DNA from: an uncultured Gemmatimonadota bacterium
Lineage (GTDB): Bacteria > Gemmatimonadota > Gemmatimonadetes > Gemmatimonadales > Gemmatimonadaceae
Assembly: GCA_946479895.1 (NCBI GenBank)
Contig: CAMLHT010000033.1
Coordinates: forward strand, 1 to 20,727
Direction of reading: 5' to 3'
DNA length: 20,727 nucleotides
In this document: positions 1-7,240 of the stretch, piece by piece
Layout of the letters: every line of letters begins with the position of its first letter
How positions within the stretch are numbered: the stretch's first letter is position 1
Notes under the pieces: model-generated
Database searches by the model: none
What the model saw: only the letters and a program-made list of their open reading frames with translations
What the model was told of the DNA's origin: nothing
Position numbers and translations under genes: made by a program

Positions 1-153
1 CAGGACGAGATCGGGACGCCCTTTTGCATCACGATCGACGGGCAGACCATGCAGGACAACACCGTGACCATCCGCGATCGCGACACGCTGCTCCAGGAGC
101 GGGTGGCGTCCGACCGGGTGAAGGACATCGTGGCCGGCCGGGTCGCCGGGTGA
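1..153 (+). CDS. glyS: Glycine--tRNA ligase, C-terminal end (partial)
   Basis: The first frame is open from base 1 to a TGA at 151-153 and encodes the last 50 residues of a protein whose start lies outside the window. The segment [12 protein letters not shown] followed by TVTIRDRDT and QER is the typical end of the anticodon-binding domain of the single-chain (alpha2) class II glycyl-tRNA synthetase, which charges tRNA-Gly in the cytoplasm. No catalytic part is visible, so the call rests on this C-terminal signature alone. The stop overlaps the GTG start of the next gene by GTGA, so the peptidase is probably translated by coupling from this gene. Confidence 0.85.
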   Translation, partial: QDEIGTPFCITIDGQTMQDNTVTIRDRDTLLQERVASDRVKDIVAGRVAG

Positions 154-1667
154 GTCCGCTGTCGGTCGAGCGCCTGCGCCGCGAAGGGCAGGCGTTCATG
201 GAGGAGATCTCGCGCGAGTACTACGTCTCGGGCGCGGGCATCAAGGCCTCCGCCGACCTCCAGCCGATCTACGAGCGGCACCGCGCCGTCACCGGGCCCG
301 AAGCGCTCGCCCTGGCGGGCCAGGTCCTCCGCGACGCGGACCCCGGGTCCGAGGATCACCGCCAGGCGCGCATGCTGGTGGAATGGCTCGCCGAGCTCCA
401 GAGCTCTCGCGAGCTCGCCCCGCTCGAGGAGCGGGAGATCGCCTGGGAAGGCTCGGCGGTCGTGCAGCTCGACGGCGGGAGGCAGATCGAGTTCCAGCGC
501 GCGTCAATCGAGATGGCGGTCTCCAGCGACCGCCGCGAGCGCCAGGCGATCGAGAAGGCGCGCGACGCGATCGTCGCCGCCGAGCTGGCTCCGCTTCGCC
601 GGCAGCGCTTCGAGCGCGAGCGCGAGATCACCGAGGCCCTCGGGCTCGCCGCGACCTACAACGCGACCTTCGAGGCACTGAGCGGCATCTCCCTGAGCGA
701 GATCGCCACCCAGTGCGAGGCGTTCCTCGACGACACGCAGGCGCTGTGGGACGACACCTTTCCGCGATTCGTCCGGAAGGTGCTGCGGATCGAGCCCGGC
801 GATGCGACGCGGTCCGACGCGCTCGCGCTCTTTCACGGCCACGAGTTCGACGAGCATTTCCCGTCGAGCAGCATGGAGTGGGAGATCCGTCGGCAGGTGC
901 GCGAGATGGGCATGGATCCCCTCGCCGGCGGACGGGTGGTCTACGACACCGAGGACCGGCCGGGGAAGCGATCGCGCGCCTTCTGTCTTCCGGCGCGCGT
1001 GCCGGACGAGGTGTACCTGGTCCTGCGACCGCACGGCGGCCAGACCGACTGGTCGACGTTCCTGCACGAGCTCGGGCACGCGCTGCACTTCGCGTACATG
1101 CGTCCCGACCTTCCGTTCGAGTATCGCTGGCTTGGCGACAACTCGATCACCGAAGGCTACGCCATGCTGTTCGACCACCTCATGCACGACCCGGGGTGGC
1201 TGAAGCGGTACACGCCGCTCTCGTCGGGGAAGCTGGACGCGTACATCCGGGCGAATGCGTTCCACGAGCTGCACATGATCCGCCGGTACGCGGCGAAGCT
1301 GCTCTACGAAATCGAGCTCCATGGCGGGAAGCAGTCGTACGAGCAGCTGTCCGACCTCTACGTGCAGCGCCTGACCCGGGCGACCAGCTTCCGGTACAGC
1401 GCCGCGGATGCCTTCGTCGACGTCGATCCCCGATACTATGCGACGCGTTACCTGCGAGCGTGGCAATTGCAGGCCCTGATCACCGAGACGCTCCGCGAGC
1501 GGTACAACGAGGACTGGTGGCGGAACCCCCGCGCAGGCCCGTGGATCCTCGCCGAGTTGTTCGCCGAGGGGCAGCGTGAGCTCGCGCCGGAGCAGGCGCG
1601 GCGCATCTCGGACAAGGAGCTTGGCTTTGGCCCGTTGATCCGGGCCGTCGAACGGGAGCTGGCATGA
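150..1667 (+). CDS. M3-family zinc metallopeptidase (oligopeptidase-like)
   Basis: This 505-residue protein carries the zinc motif HELGH at residues 306-310, within HELGHALH, and a Glu at 335 in SITEGYAML. The 29-residue spacing from the first His to that Glu matches family M3 (thimet oligopeptidase, oligoendopeptidase F), where His-Glu-His plus a downstream Glu bind zinc. No signal peptide is visible, so a cytoplasmic role in breaking short peptides is inferred. The GTG at 150 was chosen because it overlaps the glyS stop as GTGA. The frame stays open back to 24, but that part lies inside glyS. The end overlaps the next gene as ATGA. The Glu-containing helix differs from classical M3 sequences, so it may belong to a divergent M3-like subfamily. 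Substrate unknown. Confidence 0.85.
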   Translation: MSPLSVERLRREGQAFMEEISREYYVSGAGIKASADLQPIYERHRAVTGPEALALAGQVLRDADPGSEDHRQARMLVEWLAELQSSRELAPLEEREIAWEGSAVVQLDGGRQIEFQRASIEMAVSSDRRERQAIEKARDAIVAAELAPLRRQRFEREREITEALGLAATYNATFEALSGISLSEIATQCEAFLDDTQALWDDTFPRFVRKVLRIEPGDATRSDALALFHGHEFDEHFPSSSMEWEIRRQVREMGMDPLAGGRVVYDTEDRPGKRSRAFCLPARVPDEVYLVLRPHGGQTDWSTFLHELGHALHFAYMRPDLPFEYRWLGDNSITEGYAMLFDHLMHDPGWLKRYTPLSSGKLDAYIRANAFHELHMIRRYAAKLLYEIELHGGKQSYEQLSDLYVQRLTRATSFRYSAADAFVDVDPRYYATRYLRAWQLQALITETLRERYNEDWWRNPRAGPWILAELFAEGQRELAPEQARRISDKELGFGPLIRAVERELA

Positions 1668-2347
1668 GCAAACCAGTCGCGCTCGTCACAGGCGCTTCAC
1701 GCGGGATCGGCCGATCGACGGCGCTGCGTCTCGCCGGGACCCACGAGATCATCGCCGTCGCGCGGACGGCTCCGGATCTCGAGTCACTCGCCGCCGAGAT
1801 CACGAAGGCGGGTTCGACCTGCCGGACCATCGTCCTCGATCTCGCGGATCACGACGCGACGGACCGGGCGCTCGCCGGCGTCCAGTGCGACGTGCTGATC
1901 GCCAACGCAGGCGTCGGTCCCATCAAGCCGCTGATGGAGCTGACGCGCGACGAGTGGCATACGATCGTGAGCGTCAACTTCAGCTCGATGTTTCACGTGA
2001 CCCGCGCGGTCCTCCCGGGCATGATCGCGCGGCGGCGAGGACACATCGTGGTGGTCGGCTCCATCGCGGGCCGGAGCGCGTTTCCCGGCGGGACGGCCTA
2101 CGCCGCCTCGAAGCACGCCGTGGCGGCCTTTGCGGAGTGCCTGATGCTGGAAGTCAGGGACCACGGCGTGAAGGTTTCGGCGGTGAACCCGGGCTCGGTC
2201 GCGACGGCGTTTTCCGAGCGGGCGGACCCGTCCTGGATGCTCTCGCCGGACGAGGTGGCCGACTCGATCGCCCACGTCATCGCCACGCCGCCTGACGTGC
2301 TGGTGCACAGCCTGGAAATCCGGGCGCTGACGCCGAGGAAGAAGTAG
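1664..2347 (+). CDS. Short-chain dehydrogenase/reductase (classical SDR)
   Basis: A 227-residue Rossmann-fold oxidoreductase. TGASRGIG at 9-16 binds the cofactor, NAG is at 81-83, and the catalytic set is Asn105, Ser133, Tyr146 and Lys150 (YxxxK). NPGSVATAF at 175-183 follows strand 6. R13 in the glycine loop would suit NADP(H) as in many SDRs, but this is not decisive. The substrate cannot be read from the sequence. It starts at ATG 1664, overlapping the stop of the M3 peptidase by 4 nt, so the two are translationally coupled. It is the last gene of the glyS run: the next gene has its own probable promoter beyond a purine/pyrimidine repeat that begins right at this gene's stop. Confidence 0.93.
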   Translation: MSKPVALVTGASRGIGRSTALRLAGTHEIIAVARTAPDLESLAAEITKAGSTCRTIVLDLADHDATDRALAGVQCDVLIANAGVGPIKPLMELTRDEWHTIVSVNFSSMFHVTRAVLPGMIARRRGHIVVVGSIAGRSAFPGGTAYAASKHAVAAFAECLMLEVRDHGVKVSAVNPGSVATAFSERADPSWMLSPDEVADSIAHVIATPPDVLVHSLEIRALTPRKK

Positions 2348-2397
2348 AGGGGAGGGCCCATCCCCCTATCCCTCTATCCGTCCATCTCCCTCTTTCT
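2348..2397. repeat. Short purine-then-pyrimidine intergenic block
   Basis: Directly after the SDR stop comes a purine run (AGGGGAGGG at about 2348-2356), then a pyrimidine tract with a roughly 7-nt rhythm (CCCCTAT, CCCTCTA, TCCGTCC, ATCTCCC). The end of the SDR gene plus the purine run can pair with CTCCCTCTTTCTT at 2385-2397, with small bulges. It is the smallest of the similar blocks in this window. A role as transcript insulator or fold-back is inferred. Confidence 0.55.
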
Positions 2398-2403
2398 TAC
2401 ATT
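2398..2403 (+). promoter_or_regulatory. Putative -10 element (TACATT) for the histidine kinase
   Basis: TACATT lies 7 nt before the GTG start at 2411, and no Shine-Dalgarno is seen between. That spacing would put transcription initiation at or near the start codon, i.e. a leaderless mRNA. No -35 consensus is apparent; the DNA upstream is pyrimidine-rich. The same arrangement recurs at 5591, 8331, 10595 and 16256. Confidence 0.5.
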
Positions 2404-2410
2404 CTCGCGC

Positions 2411-3760
2411 GTGACGAGAGCGCTTTCGCCCTCCTTCGACCGCTTCAGGCCTGCCGCCGACGGCAGCGACTTCGGGCTCCGCGAGCTCATGGTCGTGCGC
2501 GAGATCGTCCACGCCTTCCACACGGCGGAGCGCCCGGGCGATGTCTACCAGTTCGCCCTCGACCGCGTCACGCCGCTGGTCGGCGCCGCGTTCGCCTGTG
2601 TCTACCTCGTCGAGAAGGACACCGACCTGATGACCCTCGGCGCGGTCCACAACTGGCCGCAGAAGTACGCGCGTTTTCTCTCGCAGCTTCGCGTGCGCAT
2701 GGGCCACGGCCCGAGCGGCCTCGCGGCGTCGGAGCGGCGGGTGGTCGAGGTGTCGGACGTGTTCTCCGACGCGAATGCGTCCGACTGGCGGGACGTCGCG
2801 AACGAGCTGGGGTTCAAGTCGCTCGTCGCCCTCCCGCTGCAGACGGGCGAGACGGTCCTCGGGGCGATCACGTTCTACTTCGCGAACGCCGGTGCCGCAT
2901 CGGCGGAGGCGCGGCATCTCTTCCAGATGGTTGCCGACCAGATGGCGGCGACGGCGGAGAAGGCCAGGCTGATCGACGACCTGCGGACGGCGAACGCCGC
3001 CCTCGAGACGTCGAACGCCGAGCTGGAGCGGCAGTACCTCGCGCTCCTCGACGCGCGACGGGTGAAGGACGAGTTCCTCGCCAACATCTCGCACGAGCTC
3101 CGGACGCCGCTCACCACGGTGATCGGCTACATCTCGCTGATGCAGGAGGGGCTCGCCGGCCCGGTCACCCAGGACCAGCAGCAGACGCTCTCGCACGTGA
3201 AGACCTCGAGCGAGCAGCTCCTGTCCCTCATCGGCGACCTGCTCGAGCTGACGCAACTCCGCCGCGGAGGCGGGGAGGTGACGGTCACGCGGTTCGACAT
3301 CCGCGACCCGATGACCGAGGTCGTGGAGATGACGCCGGGCCGACGGCCGGACGTCCTGCTCGACGTCACGATGCCGCCCTCGACGGCCATCGAGTCCGAC
3401 CGGCGGCTCATCCGCAAGATCCTTGGCGCCCTGCTCTCGAACGCGTACAAGTTCACGCACACCGGGCACGTCGCGTTCGGCGCCGCGGTGGTCGGCGACC
3501 GGGTGCGCTACAGCGTCCAGGATTCGGGGATCGGCATCCCGAAGGACGCCGAGAGCTACATCTTCGAGGAGTTCCGGCAGCTGGACGGCACCTCCACCCG
3601 CCAGTACGGCGGAACGGGACTCGGCCTGACCCTCGCCCGGCGCTTCGCGCGCCTGCTTGGCGGCGACATCCTGGTTACCTCCGCGGAGGGGGTCGGCACT
3701 ACGTTTATAGTCGACCTGCCGCTCGGCACCACCCCGGTCCGGAGCGACTCGGTCCACTAG
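2411..3760 (+). CDS. Soluble GAF-domain sensor histidine kinase
   Basis: A 449-residue protein without membrane segments. Residues about 25-180 form a GAF-type sensor region (ALPLQTGETVLGAITFY near its end). A coiled-coil linker spans about 183-215. The HisKA dimerisation domain has the H box FLANISHELRTPL with phospho-acceptor His228. The ATPase domain has the N box around Asn344 (NAYKF), DSGIGIP at 371-377 and GGTGLGL at 400-406, so all catalytic boxes are intact. The ligand of the GAF domain is unknown. The GTG start at 2411 is supported by the domain layout and by the hexamer 7 nt upstream. No response regulator is adjacent. Instead, three small or enzyme genes follow after only 25 nt and may be cotranscribed. 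The nearest receiver protein is at 12179 on the other strand. Confidence 0.92.
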   Translation: MTRALSPSFDRFRPAADGSDFGLRELMVVREIVHAFHTAERPGDVYQFALDRVTPLVGAAFACVYLVEKDTDLMTLGAVHNWPQKYARFLSQLRVRMGHGPSGLAASERRVVEVSDVFSDANASDWRDVANELGFKSLVALPLQTGETVLGAITFYFANAGAASAEARHLFQMVADQMAATAEKARLIDDLRTANAALETSNAELERQYLALLDARRVKDEFLANISHELRTPLTTVIGYISLMQEGLAGPVTQDQQQTLSHVKTSSEQLLSLIGDLLELTQLRRGGGEVTVTRFDIRDPMTEVVEMTPGRRPDVLLDVTMPPSTAIESDRRLIRKILGALLSNAYKFTHTGHVAFGAAVVGDRVRYSVQDSGIGIPKDAESYIFEEFRQLDGTSTRQYGGTGLGLTLARRFARLLGGDILVTSAEGVGTTFIVDLPLGTTPVRSDSVH

Positions 3761-3785
3761 GACGGATTCACCAGGGATTTCCGGA

Positions 3786-4076
3786 ATGGTTCGCTCGAAC
3801 AAGACAATGCAGGAGCTCATGACGACGCTGCCGGCCGACGAGGTCATCGCGCGCGCGAAGAGCTTCTTCTCCCGGCGGTCGTCGCTGTACGCCGCGTTCC
3901 TCGACAAGGAAGGGCCGGGCTACTGCACCTTCCGCGGGCAGGGCGGGGAAGAGATCGTGATCGGCGCCGCCCCGGCGAACGGCGCGACGCGCGTCACCGG
4001 CTCGACCTACCTGTTCGACATGCAGGTCTCCCGGTTCTTCGAGACGCTGCCAGCGGCTCCGGCAGGTGTCGCGTGA
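3786..4076 (+). CDS. Conserved-looking small protein of unknown function
   Basis: A 96-residue protein that I do not recognise. It has an N-terminal helix (residues about 8-32) ending in FFSRRSSLYAAF, then probable beta strands with GYCTFRGQGGEEIVIG at 46-61, and a last segment STYLFDMQVSRFFETLP at about 73-89. One Cys and no signal peptide or membrane helix are present. The ATG at 3786 has only a weak AGGG about 10 nt upstream; internal ATGs at 3807 and 3819 are alternatives. It starts 25 nt after the histidine kinase, and its stop overlaps the GTG of the ubiquitin-fold gene as GTGA. Codon composition resembles the neighbours and the reading frame is tightly packed, so it is probably real. 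The coupling suggests its product acts with the next two proteins. Confidence 0.75.
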   Translation: MVRSNKTMQELMTTLPADEVIARAKSFFSRRSSLYAAFLDKEGPGYCTFRGQGGEEIVIGAAPANGATRVTGSTYLFDMQVSRFFETLPAAPAGVA

Positions 4077-4423
4077 GCGCCATCGTCCGGCAGAATCCGT
4101 CGGAGCCGTTCGTGAGCCGGCTCCGGGCGCGTCGCGGAACGATCGATCTCGCCCGATCCAGTGATTCGGCGATCACGATCCGCGTCGAGATGCCCGAGGT
4201 CTGGGATACGGTCCGCATCGTCGCCGCCAGCACCGAGCCGGTCGCGGCGATCAAGCGCGCCGCACTCGACGCGCTTTCCCCCAGCGAGGCCCACGCCGAC
4301 GAGTTCGTCATCAAGCTGCACGGCTGGGAAGTGCTCGACGAGGGAGCGTCGCTGGCTGACGCGGGCGCGGCCGACGGATCGATCTTCCTGCTCACGCACC
4401 GCCGTCGTCGCCCGGTGAAGTGA
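4073..4423 (+). CDS. Ubiquitin-fold (YukD/EsaB-like beta-grasp) protein
   Basis: This 116-residue protein has an N-terminal extension of about 33 residues, then a pattern that reads like ubiquitin: strand pair ITIRVEMPEVWDTVRI (34-49), helix PVAAIKRAALDAL (57-69), strand FVIKLHGWEVLDEGASLAD (78-96), then AADGSIFLLTHRRRRPVK to the end. The FxIxxxGxxLxDxxSLxDxxxxDGSxxxL spacing parallels ubiquitin's LIFAGKQLEDGRTLSDY region. The C-terminus is basic and has no Gly-Gly, so conjugation is unlikely without processing. YukD/EsaB-type proteins share this fold and also lack Gly-Gly. GTG 4073 overlaps the previous stop, and its own stop overlaps the deacylase start as GTGA. The fold call is by eye; the function is unknown. 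Confidence 0.7.
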   Translation: MSAIVRQNPSEPFVSRLRARRGTIDLARSSDSAITIRVEMPEVWDTVRIVAASTEPVAAIKRAALDALSPSEAHADEFVIKLHGWEVLDEGASLADAGAADGSIFLLTHRRRRPVK

Positions 4424-5346
4424 CCCTCGCCTACATCTCCCACGCCGACGTCGGTTTTCACGACACGGGGTGGGGGCATCCGGAGCACGTCGGACGGATG
4501 CGCGCGATTCCCCGCGCGCTCCGCGAGGATCCGGAGCTGTTCGCGGCGCTGACGCACGTCGAGTCGAGGCACGCGGAGGAGGACGAGCTCGCGATCGCGC
4601 ACGACCGGGGATACGTGCGTCGGGTGCGTGCCATCGTCGAGAGCGGCGGTGGCCGGCTCGATCCCGATACCGTCGCGAGCGAGGGCTCCTGGAATGCCGC
4701 CACCGCCGCCGCGGGCGCGGTGCTCGACGGCGTGGACATGGCCTTCGACGGGCGCGCCACCCGCAGCTTCTGCGCGGTACGCCCCCCGGGACATCACGCG
4801 CTGCGCGACCGCTCGATGGGCTTCTGCCTCTTCGGGAGCGTCGCCATCGGCGCGCATTACGCCCGCCAGCGCCACGGCGCCGAGCGAATCCTGATCGTCG
4901 ACTGGGACGTGCACCACGGCAACGGGACGCAGGCCCTCGTCGAGGCGGAACGTGACATCCACTTCGTCTCGATGCATCAGTGGCCGTGGTACCCCGGCAC
5001 CGGTGCCGCCGAGGATCGCGGGCCGCACGACAACGTCTGGAACGTGCCCATGAAGGCGAGCCTCCCGCCGGAGCAGTACGTCGACGCGCTGAAGCGGGCC
5101 GTGGACGCATCGGTCGAAGGGTTCGCGCCCGACCTCATCATGATCTCGGCCGGCTTCGACTCGCTGGCCGGCGATCCGCTCGGGGCGTTCACGCTGGAGT
5201 ACGAGCACTTCGACGACCTCACGAAGTACATGGTCGGCCTCGCCGAAGCGCACTGCGGCGGCCGGATCGTGAGCGCCCTCGAAGGGGGCTACGCTCCGGA
5301 CCGGTTGGGCGTGGCGTGCGTCCGGCACATGAGGGGATTGCTGTAG
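4420..5346 (+). CDS. Class II histone deacetylase-like / acetylpolyamine amidohydrolase family deacylase
   Basis: A 308-residue arginase-fold zinc hydrolase. RPPGHHA at 121-127 supplies the catalytic His pair (125-126). DWDVHHGNGTQ at 161-171 contains zinc ligands Asp163 and His165. AGFDSLAGDPLG at 244-255 has the third ligand Asp247, and EGGY ends with the transition-state Tyr291. All catalytic residues are present, so it should remove acetyl (or other acyl) groups from lysine, a polyamine or a small molecule in the cytoplasm; the true substrate is not readable. GTG 4420 overlaps the stop of the ubiquitin-fold gene by 4 nt. It closes the kinase, small protein, ubiquitin-fold, deacylase run and is followed at once by a long inverted heptamer repeat. 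Confidence 0.9.
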   Translation: MTLAYISHADVGFHDTGWGHPEHVGRMRAIPRALREDPELFAALTHVESRHAEEDELAIAHDRGYVRRVRAIVESGGGRLDPDTVASEGSWNAATAAAGAVLDGVDMAFDGRATRSFCAVRPPGHHALRDRSMGFCLFGSVAIGAHYARQRHGAERILIVDWDVHHGNGTQALVEAERDIHFVSMHQWPWYPGTGAAEDRGPHDNVWNVPMKASLPPEQYVDALKRAVDASVEGFAPDLIMISAGFDSLAGDPLGAFTLEYEHFDDLTKYMVGLAEAHCGGRIVSALEGGYAPDRLGVACVRHMRGLL

Positions 5347-5580
5347 GAGGACGGAGGGCGGAGGGCGGAGGGCGGAGGGCGGAGGGTGGAGGGCGGAGGG
5401 CGGAGGGCGGAGGGCGGAGGGTGGAGGACGGAAAGCGGAGAGCGGAGAGCCGAGACGAACGTGTCCTGATCGTGGTCGTTAGAAAAAGTCCGCGACCCCG
5501 CACGCAACGTCCGCGTAAGACTCCGCCCTCCGCCCTCCGTCCTCCGCCCTCGTCCTCCTCCCTCGTCCTCCCTCCTCCGC
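5347..5580. repeat. Inverted 7-bp tandem repeat block (GCGGAGG)n ... (CTCCGCC)n
   Basis: Positions 5351-5455 are fifteen 7-bp units in register: mostly GCGGAGG, with variants ACGGAGG, GTGGAGG, GCGGAGA and GCCGAGA. After a unique spacer (about 5456-5518) the complementary units CTCCGCC and CTCCGTC follow from 5521, decaying into CCTCGTCC-like units to 5580. The arms can fold into a long hairpin in RNA or a cruciform. The purine strand also has many GGG runs separated by four bases, a classical G-quadruplex pattern. The 257-nt gap between the deacylase and CorA holds only this block and the CorA promoter candidate. Confidence 0.9.
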
Positions 5581-5590
5581 AGCAGTCCAC

Positions 5591-5596
5591 TACCTT
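5591..5596 (+). promoter_or_regulatory. Putative -10 element (TACCTT) for corA
   Basis: TACCTT is followed by exactly 7 nt (AAATCCC) and the GTG at 5604, with no Shine-Dalgarno. This spacing is identical to that at the histidine kinase and again suggests leaderless transcription. A pyrimidine-rich heptamer tract lies just upstream where a -35 box would be. Confidence 0.5.
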
Positions 5597-5603
5597 AAAT
5601 CCC

Positions 5604-6620
5604 GTGTCCGATACGACCGTCGCCCACTCCCGGGATTCCGCCCCGCCGCGGACGATCTACCTCGCCCCTGACGGCAAGGTCCTGAAGGACCTTTCGCCGT
5701 CGGACGTCAACCGGGCGATTGCGTCGAAGGAAGGGACCCTCTGGATCGACCTCGACATCACGTGCCGGCCGCACGTCGCGATCCTGGAGCACGTGTGCAA
5801 CTTCCACCCGCTGACGATCGAGGACACCCTCAATCCGAACAGCCGGGTCAAGCTCGACGAATTCCCGGATTACCTGTTCCTGATCATTCGCGGCGTCCGG
5901 TTCTACGAGAGCACCGAAGACCCCTACGACCTCGAGACCTTCAACCTCTGCTTCTACCTCGGCCGCCATTTCCTCGTCACGGTGCATGCGGGTCCGTCCG
6001 CCGCCGTGGACGCGGTGGCCGAGCGCATCGAGCGGAGCCCGGAGCTGCTCGCGCGCGGGGTCGACCGCATCGCTCACTCGGTGATGGATGCCGCGATCGA
6101 CGCCTATTTCCCGCTCCTCGACCAGATCGACGAGTTCGTGGACACGCTCGAGCAGCGCGTCTTCGAGAACTTCGACCAGGCCGCGCTGCGGGACATCTTC
6201 GCCGTCAAGCGCACCGTGCTGTCGCTGCGCCGTCACCTGTCGCCGCAGCGCGAGGTCTTCAACGCGCTGGCGAACCGGCCGACGCCGCTGCTCACGCCCG
6301 AGTCGCAGATCTACTTCCGCGACATCCACGACCACGTCCTCCGCATCAACGACTCGCTGGAGACGTACCGTGACCTGCTGGGCAGCACGCTCGACAGCTA
6401 CCTCACCCAGGTGTCGAACCGCCTCGGGAACGCGACGAAGGGCCTGTCCATCTTCGCGACCGTCACGCTGCCGTTCGTCATAGTGAGCGGAATGTGGGGA
6501 ATGAACTTCCAGCATATTCCACTTTCGGGACACCCACACGGATTCTGGATACTTCTCGGGGTGCAACTGGCCATCGGCCTCGTGCTGCTGGGGGCCCTTC
6601 GTTTCGCGCGGATCATCTGA
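5604..6620 (+). CDS. corA: CorA-family magnesium/cobalt transporter
   Basis: A 338-residue inner-membrane divalent-cation channel. The large N-terminal cytoplasmic domain includes HPLTIEDTLN and the long stalk helix (about residues 130-275). Two C-terminal membrane helices follow: about 281-298 and about 313-335. The signature GMN is at 299-301 right after the first helix (MWGMNF). The protein length and the short basic tail RFARII fit the family. GTG 5604 is chosen because homologous sequence begins soon after it and because of the hexamer upstream. The frame is open far upstream, but that part runs through the 7-bp repeat and the deacylase gene and cannot be CorA. Its TGA overlaps the ATG of the next gene (TGATG). 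Confidence 0.93.
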   Translation: MSDTTVAHSRDSAPPRTIYLAPDGKVLKDLSPSDVNRAIASKEGTLWIDLDITCRPHVAILEHVCNFHPLTIEDTLNPNSRVKLDEFPDYLFLIIRGVRFYESTEDPYDLETFNLCFYLGRHFLVTVHAGPSAAVDAVAERIERSPELLARGVDRIAHSVMDAAIDAYFPLLDQIDEFVDTLEQRVFENFDQAALRDIFAVKRTVLSLRRHLSPQREVFNALANRPTPLLTPESQIYFRDIHDHVLRINDSLETYRDLLGSTLDSYLTQVSNRLGNATKGLSIFATVTLPFVIVSGMWGMNFQHIPLSGHPHGFWILLGVQLAIGLVLLGALRFARII

Positions 6621-7240
6621 TGGCTCTCCTCCTGCACGCGGTTACCCCAGCCGAAACCACCGCCGGGCCGCTGACGCTGGCCGACGGGGCCCAGAAGGTC
6701 GTGTTCCGCGACCTCTGCGCCATCGTCACCGAGCGTGAGAAGTTCTCGCTCGACGAAGCCGACGACGTCACGGTGCAGACGCACCGGGCGATCGTGGACG
6801 GCATCTTCCGGCGCCAGGTCGTGCTGCCGACGCCGCCGGGCGTCGTGTTCCGGACCGAGCACGTGCTCACGCGCTGGATGGAGCTCCACTACGTCGCGCT
6901 CTCCGACGCGATGGCGTTCGTGGCCGATCGCGTCGCGATGCGCGTCCACGTGCAGCGTGCCGGCGGCCCGAAGGGAGAGGCCGAAGTCGGCAGCGACCTG
7001 GCCGAAGTGGCCGGCGAGGTCTTCCGCGATCTCCGGCGCCGCGCCGTCGCGAGCGTGCCGCTGACGATCGAGCAGATCACGGGGATCGCGCTCAGCGGAG
7101 CGTTTCTCGTCGAGCAGGAGCTCTTCAAGGAGTTCGAGCGCGGCGTGGCCGAGGTGAAGGCGGCGAACCCGAAGCTCCAGATCAGGCTGACCGGCCCCTG
7201 GGCGCCGTACGACTTCGTCCGGATGCAGTTCGGCGACTGA
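6620..7240 (+). CDS. GvpL/GvpF-family protein, orphan
   Basis: A 206-residue protein resembling gas-vesicle proteins GvpL/GvpF. The N-terminal part has the usual strand and loop ending before THRAIVDGIFRRQVVLPTPPGVVF (about 54-77), where family members have an H...V(L)P...GTVF pattern. The C-terminus carries the strong signature LTGPWAPYDFV at 190-200 (compare GPWPPY-F in GvpL/F). No gvpA or other gas-vesicle gene is present, so flotation is not supported. Such stand-alone relatives exist, and their role is not clear. The ATG at 6620 overlaps the corA stop, and its stop overlaps the epimerase start, both as TGATG. Strong coupling to CorA and the epimerase is seen, but its meaning is unknown. 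Confidence 0.78.
   Translation: MALLLHAVTPAETTAGPLTLADGAQKVVFRDLCAIVTEREKFSLDEADDVTVQTHRAIVDGIFRRQVVLPTPPGVVFRTEHVLTRWMELHYVALSDAMAFVADRVAMRVHVQRAGGPKGEAEVGSDLAEVAGEVFRDLRRRAVASVPLTIEQITGIALSGAFLVEQELFKEFERGVAEVKAANPKLQIRLTGPWAPYDFVRMQFGD

Noticed and set aside
24..149. Longer N-terminus for the M3 peptidase from the ATG at 24
   Set aside because: That segment overlaps the conserved end of glycyl-tRNA synthetase in another frame, and the GTGA overlap at 150 gives a natural start.
2366..3907. 513-residue minus-strand open frame opposite the histidine kinase
   Set aside because: The histidine kinase boxes are all on the plus strand; the antisense product is a charged shadow.
3994..5328. Long minus-strand open frame opposite the ubiquitin-fold and deacylase genes
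   Set aside because: Arg/Asp/His-rich shadow typical of high-GC DNA. The plus strand carries complete catalytic motifs.
5351..5455. Possible CRISPR array
   Set aside because: Units are 7 bp in direct contact without unique spacers, and no cas gene is present.
4980..5603. Extension of the corA frame far upstream of its GTG
   Set aside because: The frame stays open only because 21-nt multiples of the GCGGAGG repeat hold no stop and because it runs inside the deacylase gene. Its residues there are low-complexity Arg/Gly and unlike any CorA.
6620..7240. Evidence for gas vesicles
   Set aside because: Only one GvpL/F-like gene is present; the structural protein gene and the other accessory genes are missing from the window.
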